From Limnohabitans sp. B9-3 (GTDB lineage: Bacteria > Pseudomonadota > Gammaproteobacteria > Burkholderiales > Burkholderiaceae_C), in the NCBI RefSeq assembly GCF_002778325.1, contig NZ_NESI01000001.1, positions 186,001-250,000 of the forward strand: a DNA stretch of 64,000 nt, read 5' to 3'. Made by a program: the position numbers and the translations under genes. The notes under the pieces were generated by a model. The model made no database searches. It was not told the origin of the DNA and worked only from the letters and a program-made list of their open reading frames with translations. Position 1 is the stretch's first letter. The number at the start of each line of letters is the position of its first letter. Below are positions 47,083-55,229 of the stretch, piece after piece.

Positions 47083-48153
47083 ATGCCCCACATTCAAACG
47101 CAAACCACAGGCGCCACCCACATCGCTGTCCATCGCAAGATTCAAGCGTCGTGGCCCCACATCCGACGCATCGGTGCCAATGTCTATCTGGGGCTGGGCT
47201 TAGGTCTAGGTTTGGCGACAGCGTCACTCACAGCCAACGCACAAAGCTTCCCCACCAAACCCATCCGTTGGGTGGTGGTGGCGCCTGCAGGCTCATCATT
47301 GGATGTGATCGCACGCGCCATGCAAGACCGCCTCAAAGACAATTTGGGGCAAGCGGTGGTGGTCGAAAACAAACCTCAAGCCGGTGGCACCGTGGGCACC
47401 AACGAAGTGGCCAAGTCAGCGGCCGATGGCTACACCTGGGTCATGTCGTACAACGGGCCTTTGTCGTTTGCGCCCTACCTTTACCCCAAACTGCCTTATC
47501 AGCCTTTGAAAGACTTGCAGGCGGTCATGATCACCACCTCGCAACCCAATGTCATTGCCGCCAACGTGCAACTGCCTGCCAACAACATGCGGGAGTTGGT
47601 CGGACTGCTGAAGGACTCTCCGGGCAAATACAACTTTGCATCGGTGGGCAATGGCAGCTCGTCGCACCTGACGATGGAATACATCAAGGCGGTCACGAAC
47701 ACCTTCACGGTTCACATTCCGTTCAACGGGAGCCCACCTGCGGTGCTCTCTACCTTGTCGGGCGAGACCCACTTGATTGCCTCCGTTCCCACGGTCATCG
47801 CACCCCAAGTCAGACAAGGTCGTTTGAAGTATTTGGCGGTCACCAGTGCGCAGCGTTACGCCTTGCTGCCCGATGTGCCCACGGTGGCCGAGAGTGGCTT
47901 GCCCGAACTGAAAGGCTTTGAAGCTTTGGCTTGGAACGGCGTGTTAGTCGCCGCTGGCACCCCGCGTGCCGTGGTGGACCGCATCAACAGTGCACTCAAC
48001 GCAGCCTTGCAAGATCCCGCCGTCAAAGAGCGCCTCAAAGCGGCAGGACTCGAAGCCATCGGCGGCACGCCTGAGCAGTTCGCCAAGTTGATTCAAGATG
48101 AGTCAACCAAATGGGCGCCCATCATTCAACGCTCTGGCGCACGCATTGACTGA
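47083..48153 (+). CDS. tripartite tricarboxylate receptor (Bug/TctC family)
   Basis: 356-residue second Bug protein. The N-terminal leader is long (about 55 residues), with the hydrophobic core YLGLGLGLGLATASL and cleavage near ANAQS. FPTKPIRWVVVAPAGSSLD then starts the mature domain. A shorter start further in is possible. It is only distantly similar to the Bug protein at 44064, so it is not a recent duplicate. No permease is adjacent. It lies 35 bp after the ferredoxin-reductase gene. Confidence 0.88.
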   Translation: MPHIQTQTTGATHIAVHRKIQASWPHIRRIGANVYLGLGLGLGLATASLTANAQSFPTKPIRWVVVAPAGSSLDVIARAMQDRLKDNLGQAVVVENKPQAGGTVGTNEVAKSAADGYTWVMSYNGPLSFAPYLYPKLPYQPLKDLQAVMITTSQPNVIAANVQLPANNMRELVGLLKDSPGKYNFASVGNGSSSHLTMEYIKAVTNTFTVHIPFNGSPPAVLSTLSGETHLIASVPTVIAPQVRQGRLKYLAVTSAQRYALLPDVPTVAESGLPELKGFEALAWNGVLVAAGTPRAVVDRINSALNAALQDPAVKERLKAAGLEAIGGTPEQFAKLIQDESTKWAPIIQRSGARID

Positions 48154-48157
48154 GCGC

Positions 48158-48179
48158 AAGTCGGTTTTAAACCGACTTT
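48158..48179. terminator. possible terminator hairpin
   Basis: AAGTCGGTTT and AAACCGACTT form a self-complementary hairpin between convergent genes. A third copy (AACCGACTTT) follows at once. The T-run is only three bases, so efficiency is doubtful. Confidence 0.4.
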
Positions 48180-48188
48180 GAACCGACT

Positions 48189-48998
48189 TTAGGCTTGTCT
48201 GTGCCCCACTTGAAAATCGTTGCGTCCTGTGCGGTCTTCACCGCGTAGCAGCCACAAAGGACGCGTGCCGAAACTCACGGGCACACCGGTCTTGCCATCC
48301 ATAGGGCGCAAGTCACGGTCAAACAAAGAGGTGCCAGGCATGAAGCGCAAAGCCACACCGGTTCGACGCTGGGTGGAGGTGTTGGCTTTGGCCCCGTGGA
48401 TCATGTAGACGTCATGCATGGACATCTGGCCGGGCTGCAGCTCCAAATCAACCGCCTGCGCCTCGTCGAAAGTGCCTTCGGCCATGCGCTGGTTCAAGAC
48501 CAAATCTTGGCGGTCTTCGTGCAGATGCTCGTGCAACACATGGTCACGGTGCGAACCAGGGACAACACGCAAACACCCGTTCTCACGCGTGCTGGGCTCC
48601 AGGGCCACCCAGACAGTACAAGTGGCCAAAGGACGAATGGGCCAGTAGTGACCGTCTTGGTGCCACGGTGTCTCAAACCCCTCACTGGCCGGTTTGCAAA
48701 ACACATGACAGCCCCACAAGATGATGTCAGGCCCTATCAATTGCTCGACCAAATCCACAATCGGCTTGTGCATCGCAAGCTCTAAAAAGCGCTGACTGCC
48801 GTGCACGCCTTCGTCGTTGCGCCCCTCAATGTGGGCGCTCACCAGCTTTTCAGGGCGCACTCCTGGGTTGTTGGCAATCAGGGTGTTGAGGGCGTCTTGC
48901 AAGCCCTTGAGCAACTCCGGCTCCAAACGGTAAGGCGGAATCACAAAGCCTTGTGTTTGGTAGTGGGCGATGTCGTCGGCACTGAGTCGCTGGGTCAT
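48189..48998 (-). CDS. phytanoyl-CoA dioxygenase family protein
   Basis: 269-residue Fe(II)/2-oxoglutarate-dependent oxygenase. The iron facial triad is His113-x-Asp115 (WHQDGHYW) and His201 (MIHGAKANTS); Arg212 or Arg211 would bind 2-oxoglutarate. PhyH-family bacterial members hydroxylate varied small molecules, and the substrate is unknown. It starts 5 bp after livF, making it the last gene of the liv unit; that suggests the transported compound could be its substrate (inference). Confidence 0.88.
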   Translation of the reverse strand: MTQRLSADDIAHYQTQGFVIPPYRLEPELLKGLQDALNTLIANNPGVRPEKLVSAHIEGRNDEGVHGSQRFLELAMHKPIVDLVEQLIGPDIILWGCHVFCKPASEGFETPWHQDGHYWPIRPLATCTVWVALEPSTRENGCLRVVPGSHRDHVLHEHLHEDRQDLVLNQRMAEGTFDEAQAVDLELQPGQMSMHDVYMIHGAKANTSTQRRTGVALRFMPGTSLFDRDLRPMDGKTGVPVSFGTRPLWLLRGEDRTGRNDFQVGHRQA

Positions 48999-49003
48999 GG
49001 TGA

Positions 49004-49732
49004 TTACGCTCCTAAATAAGCTGCTCGTACTTTGGGGTCATGCAACAGGTCTTGCGCGGGGCCACTGAGGGTGATCACACCCGATTCCATCACGTAGCCA
49101 CGATCGGCAATTTGCAAGGCCCGGCTGGCATTTTGCTCCACCAGCAAAATCGTCACACCTTGGGCCGAGACCTCACAGATCACTTCAAAAATCTTGTCCA
49201 CCATGATCGGCGACAAGCCCATGGATGGCTCGTCCAGCAACAGCATTTGGGGTCGGCTCATCAACGCACGGCCCATGGCCAGCATTTGCTGCTCGCCGCC
49301 CGACAAGGTGCCGGCCAGTTGATCGCGCCGTTCTTTAAGGCGAGGGAAGGTGGTGAACACGCGCTCGATGTCGTCGGTGATTGCCGCTTTGTCGTCACGC
49401 AGATAAGCGCCCATTTGCAAGTTCTCAAGGATGGTCATGCGCGTGAACACACCACGGCCTTCGGGCACCATGGCCAAGCCTTGTTGCACCAGGTTCCAAG
49501 GACCAAGGCCCGAGATGTTTTGGCCCGCCAACACAATCTGGCCGCCGCCCAAAGGCAAGAGCCCCGTGATGGCGTTCATGGTGGTGGTCTTACCCGCCCC
49601 GTTGGAGCCGATGAGCGAGACCAACTCGCCCTGCCTCACCTCAAAGCTCACGCCCTTGACGGCTTGAATGCCACCGTAGCCGACTTTGAGATCGCTGACC
49701 TTCAGCAGCACCTTTGCGTTGTGATCGGTCAT
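49004..49732 (-). CDS. livF: branched-chain amino-acid-type ABC transporter ATPase LivF
   Basis: 242-residue ABC ATPase. Walker A GSNGAGKTT, signature LSGGEQQ, Walker B MLLLDEPSMGLSP and the LivF-type EGRGVF are visible. ATG 49732 follows the livG stop by 1 bp; an upstream extension of 11 codons is less likely. Confidence 0.95.
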   Translation of the reverse strand: MTDHNAKVLLKVSDLKVGYGGIQAVKGVSFEVRQGELVSLIGSNGAGKTTTMNAITGLLPLGGGQIVLAGQNISGLGPWNLVQQGLAMVPEGRGVFTRMTILENLQMGAYLRDDKAAITDDIERVFTTFPRLKERRDQLAGTLSGGEQQMLAMGRALMSRPQMLLLDEPSMGLSPIMVDKIFEVICEVSAQGVTILLVEQNASRALQIADRGYVMESGVITLSGPAQDLLHDPKVRAAYLGA

Positions 49733-49733
49733 A

Positions 49734-50573
49734 TCAGTGCGCTCCCGTGCCGAGATAGGCGTCAATCACCTGCGCGTTGCGCTGCACCTCGGCGGGCGTG
49801 CCTTGCGCAATCACTTTGCCGTAATCGAGCACGGTCACGCGATCGCACAGGCCCATGACCAGCTTCACGTCATGCTCGATCAGCAAGACCGTGCGCTGGT
49901 CGCGCCGAATTTTGTCGATCAGCTCGCGCAACTGCACTTTTTCGGTGGCGTTCATGCCCGCTGCCGGCTCGTCCAAGGCAATGAGTTGCGGGTCGGTGGC
50001 CAAGGCCCGCGCAATTTCTAAACGCCGCTGGTCACCGTAACTGAGCGTGCGCGATTTGTAATCGGCGAGTGGCCCAATGCCCACGTAGTCCAGCAGTTCG
50101 CGCGCGCGTTGTTCAATCGCCGCTTCTTCGGCGACAAAAGCACGGGTTCTGAAAATCGCACCCAACAACCCAGAATGCGTGCGCACATGACGGCCCACCA
50201 TCACGTTTTCGAGTGCGGTCATTTCGGCAAACAAACGGATGTTTTGGAAGGTGCGTGCAATGCCCGCTTGGGCCACACGGTGCACCTCGGTGGGCTGGTA
50301 AGGCTGGCCCGCCAATTCAAACTGACCGCTGTCGGGGGTGTACAGGCCCGTGATGACGTTGAAGAACGTGGTCTTGCCCGCGCCGTTAGGGCCAATCAAG
50401 CCATAGACCTGACCGCGCTCAATCCGCATGCCCACCTCGCTCAAGGCTTGCAAACCGCCAAAGCGTTTGGAGATGCCAGACACATTCAACACCCAATCGG
50501 CGGTCAGTCCGTGGGCCACGTTCGAAGAAGGGTTGGCCGTGCTGGCCGGGTTGCTGGTGCTGGTGCTGCTCAT
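49734..50573 (-). CDS. livG: branched-chain amino-acid-type ABC transporter ATPase LivG
   Basis: 279-residue ABC ATPase. Walker A GPNGAGKTT, LivG-type ARTFQNIRLF, signature LSYGDQRR and Walker B LIALDEPAAGMN are present. About 22 low-complexity Ser/Asn/Thr residues precede the domain, so translation might start later. It overlaps the livM stop by 4 bp. Confidence 0.95.
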   Translation of the reverse strand: MSSTSTSNPASTANPSSNVAHGLTADWVLNVSGISKRFGGLQALSEVGMRIERGQVYGLIGPNGAGKTTFFNVITGLYTPDSGQFELAGQPYQPTEVHRVAQAGIARTFQNIRLFAEMTALENVMVGRHVRTHSGLLGAIFRTRAFVAEEAAIEQRARELLDYVGIGPLADYKSRTLSYGDQRRLEIARALATDPQLIALDEPAAGMNATEKVQLRELIDKIRRDQRTVLLIEHDVKLVMGLCDRVTVLDYGKVIAQGTPAEVQRNAQVIDAYLGTGAH

Positions 50574-51673
50574 GCTTGACCTCCCGCTGCGGGCAAATTT
50601 TTGCCATGCTCAGGCGTAGGCCACAAGCCACGTGGCCGCCAAAGCATGATGACGATCATGGCCAGCGCAATCAACAGCTGACGCAAGATGGCCGCGTCCA
50701 AACGCCCACCCGTCATCTCTTGCAACGGCCCCGCCACATAGCGCAGGGCTTCGGGCAAAGCGGCCAACAACACCGCGCCCAAAATGACGCCGGGCAAATG
50801 GCCCAAGCCTCCCAAAACCACCATCGCCACAATCATCACCGACTCCATCAGGCTGAACGACTCTGGGGACACAAAGCCCTGAAACGACGCAAACATCGCC
50901 CCCGACACACCGCCAAAGGACGCGCCCATGCCAAAGGCCATGAGTTTCAAGTTGCGGGTGTTCAAGCCCATGGCTTTGGCCGCGATTTCGTCTTCACGAA
51001 TGGCCATCCAAGCGCGGCCGATGCGCGAGTGTTCGAGCCGCGAACACAGCACCACGCTCACCACCACCAAGGCCAAGAACAGGTAGTAATACAGGGTCAC
51101 CGAGGGCAGCTGAAAGAAGCCCAAATCCAAACGCCGCGACAGGGGGTAGCCAAAGACCGTCACCGCATCAATTTGCCCCAAGCCTTTGGGGCCATTGGTG
51201 ATGTTGACGGGGTGGTCCAAGTTGTTCAAAAACACGCGGATGATTTCGCCAAAGCCCAGCGTGACGATGGCCAAGTAATCGCCGCGCAGCTTCAACGTGG
51301 GCGCACCCAGCAAGAGACCGAACAGCCCCGCCAAGCCCGCTGCCAAAGGCAGCACCAGCCACAAACTCATGTGCAAGCCATCTGGAAACAAGGTGGCGAT
51401 GAGGGGAAACGTCTCGGTCAAATGGGGCGAGGCCATCAAACCAAACAAGTAAGCGCCCACCGCAAAGAAGGCCACATACCCCAAATCCAGCAAACCGGCG
51501 TAGCCCACCACGATGTTCAGGCCCAGTGCCAGCAACACATAGAGCAGCGACATGTCGGCAATGCGCACCCAAGCGTTGCCAAAGCTTTGCAGCACCAAGG
51601 GCAACACCAACGCCAAGCCCAAGATGAGCCAAGGTTGGTTGAGCCCGCGTTTAGAAAGATAAGTCTGTGTCAT
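50570..51673 (-). CDS. livM: branched-chain amino-acid-type ABC permease LivM
   Basis: 367-residue inner-membrane permease with about ten hydrophobic helices. The family motif LNIVVGYAGLLDLGYVAFFAVGA is at about 53-75, and AMGLNTRNLKLMAFGMGA forms the coupling region. ATG 51673 lies 5 bp after livH. Confidence 0.94.
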   Translation of the reverse strand: MTQTYLSKRGLNQPWLILGLALVLPLVLQSFGNAWVRIADMSLLYVLLALGLNIVVGYAGLLDLGYVAFFAVGAYLFGLMASPHLTETFPLIATLFPDGLHMSLWLVLPLAAGLAGLFGLLLGAPTLKLRGDYLAIVTLGFGEIIRVFLNNLDHPVNITNGPKGLGQIDAVTVFGYPLSRRLDLGFFQLPSVTLYYYLFLALVVVSVVLCSRLEHSRIGRAWMAIREDEIAAKAMGLNTRNLKLMAFGMGASFGGVSGAMFASFQGFVSPESFSLMESVMIVAMVVLGGLGHLPGVILGAVLLAALPEALRYVAGPLQEMTGGRLDAAILRQLLIALAMIVIMLWRPRGLWPTPEHGKNLPAAGGQA

Positions 51674-51678
51674 GTCCG

Positions 51679-52608
51679 TCAAGCCCGATCTGCCACACGC
51701 TCGCCCAACAGGCCCGAAGGCCGTAGCGTCAACACCACGATGAGCACGATGAACGCCAAAATGTCGGTGTAGTGGCTGCCCAACACGCCCCCCGTCCAAG
51801 CGCCCAAGTAACCCGAACCGATCGACTCAATCAGACCCAACAGCAGCCCGCCCACCACAGCGCCGGCCAAATTGCCAATGCCACCAAACACGGCAGCTGT
51901 GAAGGCTTTCAGACCCGGCAAAAAGCCCATCGCGTGCTGCACGGTGCCATAGTTCGACGCCCACATCACACCCGCGATGGTGGCCAGCACCGCACCGATG
52001 ATGAAGGTGGCCGAAATCACCGTGTCGGGCTTCACGCCCATCAAGCTGGCGACGCGCGGGTTTTCTGCCGTGGCACGCATGGCACGTCCGAGCTGGGTGC
52101 GGTTGACCAACCAAGACAACACAGCCAGCGCCATGGCTGTGACCGCCAAAATCATGATCTGCGTGGGTGTGATGACCGCCTCGCCAATGGCAATGGGCGT
52201 GCTGGGCAACAGCGTGGGAAACGATTTGTAATTGGGCTTCCACACAATCATGGCGATGGTTTGCAACAAGATCGACATGCCGATCGCGGTGATGAGTGGG
52301 GCCAACTTGGGCGCATTGCGCAAAGGTCGATAAGCGATTTTTTCAATCGCAAAGTTCAGCGCAGCGGCTGCAGCCGAGGCCACCACCATGGAAATCAGCA
52401 AGATCACCCAACCCGGTGTGTCAGGCATGAGAGGCTGCAAAAGGCCGATGACCGACCAGCTGCACAAAGCACCGATCATCAGCACCTCACCATGCGCGAA
52501 GTTGATGAGGTTGATGATGCCGTAGACCATGGTGTAGCCCAGCGCCACCAACGCGTACATGCTGCCCAGCACCAAGCCGTTGATGACTTGTTGAAGCAAG
52601 ACGTCCAT
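51679..52608 (-). CDS. livH: branched-chain amino-acid-type ABC permease LivH
   Basis: 309-residue permease with about eight helices. LVLGSMYALVALGYTMVYGIINLINFAHGE is the LivH N-terminal signature region, and RATAENPRVASLMGV the coupling loop. It begins 3 bp after rarA. No LivJ/LivK-type binding protein precedes it, unlike the usual order. Confidence 0.94.
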   Translation of the reverse strand: MDVLLQQVINGLVLGSMYALVALGYTMVYGIINLINFAHGEVLMIGALCSWSVIGLLQPLMPDTPGWVILLISMVVASAAAAALNFAIEKIAYRPLRNAPKLAPLITAIGMSILLQTIAMIVWKPNYKSFPTLLPSTPIAIGEAVITPTQIMILAVTAMALAVLSWLVNRTQLGRAMRATAENPRVASLMGVKPDTVISATFIIGAVLATIAGVMWASNYGTVQHAMGFLPGLKAFTAAVFGGIGNLAGAVVGGLLLGLIESIGSGYLGAWTGGVLGSHYTDILAFIVLIVVLTLRPSGLLGERVADRA

Positions 52609-52611
52609 TTG

Positions 52612-53901
52612 TTATTTACCTGCTTGTTGGTTTTTGTCGCGCAATTGGCGCAATTTGTCAGCGATTTTGATCTCTAAACCGCGCTCCACGGGACGGTAAA
52701 AGCCCGTACTTTCCAAGCCTTCGGGCATGTAGTTTTCGCCCGCCGCAAAGCCATCTTCTTCGTCATGGGCGTAGCGGTAGCCCTTGCCCCAGTCCATGTC
52801 TTTCATCATTTTGGTAGGGGCGTTGCGCAGGTGCATGGGCACGGGGCGCGTGCCGTCTTTCTTGACCAGGGCCCTGGCTTCTTTGTAGGCTTTGTAGACC
52901 GCGTTCGATTTGGGGGCGACTGCCAAATACACCACACACTCGGCCAGCGCCAGCTCGCCCTCAGGCGAGCCTAAGCGCTCATACACCTCGGCGGCATCCA
53001 GCGCCAGGCGCAAGGCGCGTGGGTCAGCCAAGCCGATGTCCTCGGCGGCCATGCGAATCAAGCGGCGGGCCATGTATTTGGGCTCAGCGCCGCCATCGAG
53101 CATGCGCACCAGCCAATACAAAGCCGCATCGGGGTCTGAGCCGCGCACCGACTTGTGCAGGGCGCTGATGGTGTCGTAAAACTGTTCGCCACCTTTGTCG
53201 TAACGGCGCATGCGTTCGCCCAGCACGCGCATCAGCCATGCGTCGTTGATGGCTTCTAGCTTCTCTCGGTTGGCCGCCACCGCCAAGGTTTCCAGCGTGT
53301 TGAGCAAGCGGCGGGCATCGCCATCGGCGTAGGCAATGAGTCGCTGCAAGGCGGCTTCATCCAGCGCAGGCACCGCACCCATGGCTTGCGCTTTGGCAAT
53401 GATTTGCCCCAAATCTTGCTCGCTCAGCGACTGCAACACATACACCGCAGCGCGAGACAGCAAGGCCGAATTCACCTCGAACGAAGGGTTCTCGGTGGTC
53501 GCGCCAATGAAGGTGAACAACCCCGATTCGACGTGCGGCAAAAACGCGTCTTGCTGGCTTTTGTTGAAGCGGTGCACCTCGTCCACAAACATGATGGTGC
53601 GCTTGGGGTCGATGCCATCACGCTGGGCGATGGCCAAATCCACCGCTTCGCGAATTTCTTTCACGCCGCCCAACACCGCGCTGATCGACAAGAACTGCGC
53701 ATCAAACGCATCGGCCATCAAACGGGCGATGGTGGTTTTGCCCACGCCGGGCGGCCCCCACAAGATGCAGCTGTGCGGTTGCCCCGACTCAAACGCCACA
53801 CGCAGCGCCATGCCCTCGCCCAGCACATGCTGCTGGCCGATGACCTCACCTAAAGTGCGCGGCCGCAGACGTTCAGCGAGGGGGGTGTGGGTGGTATTCA
53901 C
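52612..53901 (-). CDS. rarA: replication-associated recombination protein A (AAA+ ATPase)
   Basis: RarA/MgsA acts at stalled forks. The 429-residue protein has Walker A GPPGVGKTTI, Walker B FVDEVHRFNKSQQ, sensor GATTENPSFEV and a C-terminal tetramerisation region. No ATG suits the family N-terminus; GTG 53901 gives VNTTHTPLAERLRP. Between lolA and rarA lies a DNA glycosylase gene. livH follows after 3 bp. Confidence 0.95.
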   Translation of the reverse strand: MNTTHTPLAERLRPRTLGEVIGQQHVLGEGMALRVAFESGQPHSCILWGPPGVGKTTIARLMADAFDAQFLSISAVLGGVKEIREAVDLAIAQRDGIDPKRTIMFVDEVHRFNKSQQDAFLPHVESGLFTFIGATTENPSFEVNSALLSRAAVYVLQSLSEQDLGQIIAKAQAMGAVPALDEAALQRLIAYADGDARRLLNTLETLAVAANREKLEAINDAWLMRVLGERMRRYDKGGEQFYDTISALHKSVRGSDPDAALYWLVRMLDGGAEPKYMARRLIRMAAEDIGLADPRALRLALDAAEVYERLGSPEGELALAECVVYLAVAPKSNAVYKAYKEARALVKKDGTRPVPMHLRNAPTKMMKDMDWGKGYRYAHDEEDGFAAGENYMPEGLESTGFYRPVERGLEIKIADKLRQLRDKNQQAGK

Positions 53902-53947
53902 AAGAATGTGGGGTGTCGTCAAAGGTCGAGAAAGTGTACCGAGCGTT

Positions 53948-54511
53948 TCAAGCGTGATCGTTAGGCGCGAGCATGCAGGGCGTGCTGTCCAGCCATTCAC
54001 GCCAAGCCGCCAATTTACGTTCCAACGACCATGACGCATGGGCTGGGCTGGTAGATGGCAAGCGAGACACCGGCAAGCCCAAAGCGCGGGTCAGCACCGC
54101 GTGTTTGAAACTCTCGCCGCCATTGTGGCCAATCGCCACCAAGGCGGGGCAACGCACGCGTAAGCTGAGCAAGTCGTTGGGCACGGCGTTTTGAATGCGG
54201 CTGTCCAAGCTGCCTTCGCGCTCACACGACCCGTAAACGTCCCACAAACCGACGCCTTGGGCCAGCAACCATTGCGCACGTTCGGCATAGGCAAGCGTCA
54301 ACACGTCAGGTCGATCGGGGGCCAATAAAGCGACCATGATTTTCCAAAATTGGTTGTGAGGATGGCCGTAGTACTGCTGTGACTTCAGCGATGCAACCCC
54401 CGGAAAACTGCCCAAAACCACCACCCGCGTGCGGGCATCAAGCAACGGCGGCAAGCCCAACAACACGTTCGGGCTGCGCTGAATGCCGACCTCAGTACTC
54501 ACCCACTGCAC
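53948..54511 (-). CDS. DNA-deoxyinosine glycosylase (UDG superfamily, family 6-like)
   Basis: 187-residue base-excision enzyme. VVLGSFPGVASLKSQQYYGH followed by PHNQFW matches the hypoxanthine-DNA glycosylase branch of the uracil-DNA glycosylase superfamily. It would excise hypoxanthine from deaminated adenine. Substrate is by family only. It starts 3 bp after lolA. Confidence 0.85.
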   Translation of the reverse strand: MQWVSTEVGIQRSPNVLLGLPPLLDARTRVVVLGSFPGVASLKSQQYYGHPHNQFWKIMVALLAPDRPDVLTLAYAERAQWLLAQGVGLWDVYGSCEREGSLDSRIQNAVPNDLLSLRVRCPALVAIGHNGGESFKHAVLTRALGLPVSRLPSTSPAHASWSLERKLAAWREWLDSTPCMLAPNDHA

Positions 54512-54514
54512 GCC

Positions 54515-55198
54515 TCAAGGGCGCACCACATCAACGCCTTTGGGCGGCACAAAATTAAAAGCGGCATGCCCCAAGCTGCTGGGGTTGACTTCGAACCGCT
54601 CAAAACTCAGCACCGAGCGCTGGCCCAAGGCATCCAAAATATCCAGCTTGGCCAAGGCTGCGTAACCGCCGTCGAGGCGCAAGCCGATGCGAACCGACTG
54701 CAAGGCACTGTCGCGGGCTTTGGGCGTGGCTAGCACCCATTGCAGGCTCTCGGCATCGGGCTCGGCGGTCAAGGTAAAGTCTTTTTGCAAAGCGCCCAAG
54801 TCGGCGGCCGTGGCCACCAAGGCAGCAGGCGTGCTGGCCAAGGTTTGGGCCTGCTTGCGGGCTGTCACTTGTTCTAGGTCGGCGTCGTAGAGCCACAAGG
54901 TTTGACCATCGGCGACGATGACCATGGGGAACGGTTTTTGGTAATCAAAACGAAAGCGCGAGGGCCGTACAAAGGCAAAAGTGCCTGTCGATGTTTTGCC
55001 GCGCACAGTCTGCCCAGATTTGGCGGGCGGCGTGACCACTTGGGTGAAATCGGCGCGTCCGCTTTGGGTGGCTTTTAAAAATCGCTCTAGCGTGTCTAAG
55101 CTGCTGGCACAGGCCAGGCTGGCACTCAAGGCGCAGACGACGAGCACAGCACCACCGCGACGTATGCCGCGTTTTAAAAAAGCCAAATTGATGACCAT
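54515..55198 (-). CDS. lolA: outer-membrane lipoprotein carrier protein LolA
   Basis: Periplasmic shuttle that takes lipoproteins from LolCDE to LolB. 227 residues from ATG 55198, with a signal peptide ending near LACASS (about 27-32) and TFAFVRPSRFRFDYQKP typical of the family. An upstream ATG (55237) overlaps ftsK by 8 bp but would put acidic residues before the signal peptide. Encoded directly after ftsK, the usual order. Confidence 0.93.
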   Translation of the reverse strand: MVINLAFLKRGIRRGGAVLVVCALSASLACASSLDTLERFLKATQSGRADFTQVVTPPAKSGQTVRGKTSTGTFAFVRPSRFRFDYQKPFPMVIVADGQTLWLYDADLEQVTARKQAQTLASTPAALVATAADLGALQKDFTLTAEPDAESLQWVLATPKARDSALQSVRIGLRLDGGYAALAKLDILDALGQRSVLSFERFEVNPSSLGHAAFNFVPPKGVDVVRP

Positions 55199-55229
55199 GC
55201 CGCTTTCGGCCGGATCCTGCGCATCTTGC

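Noticed and set aside
50576-51772. 398-codon plus-strand frame opposite livM
   Set aside because: Gln/His/Arg-rich antisense translation of a hydrophobic permease gene.
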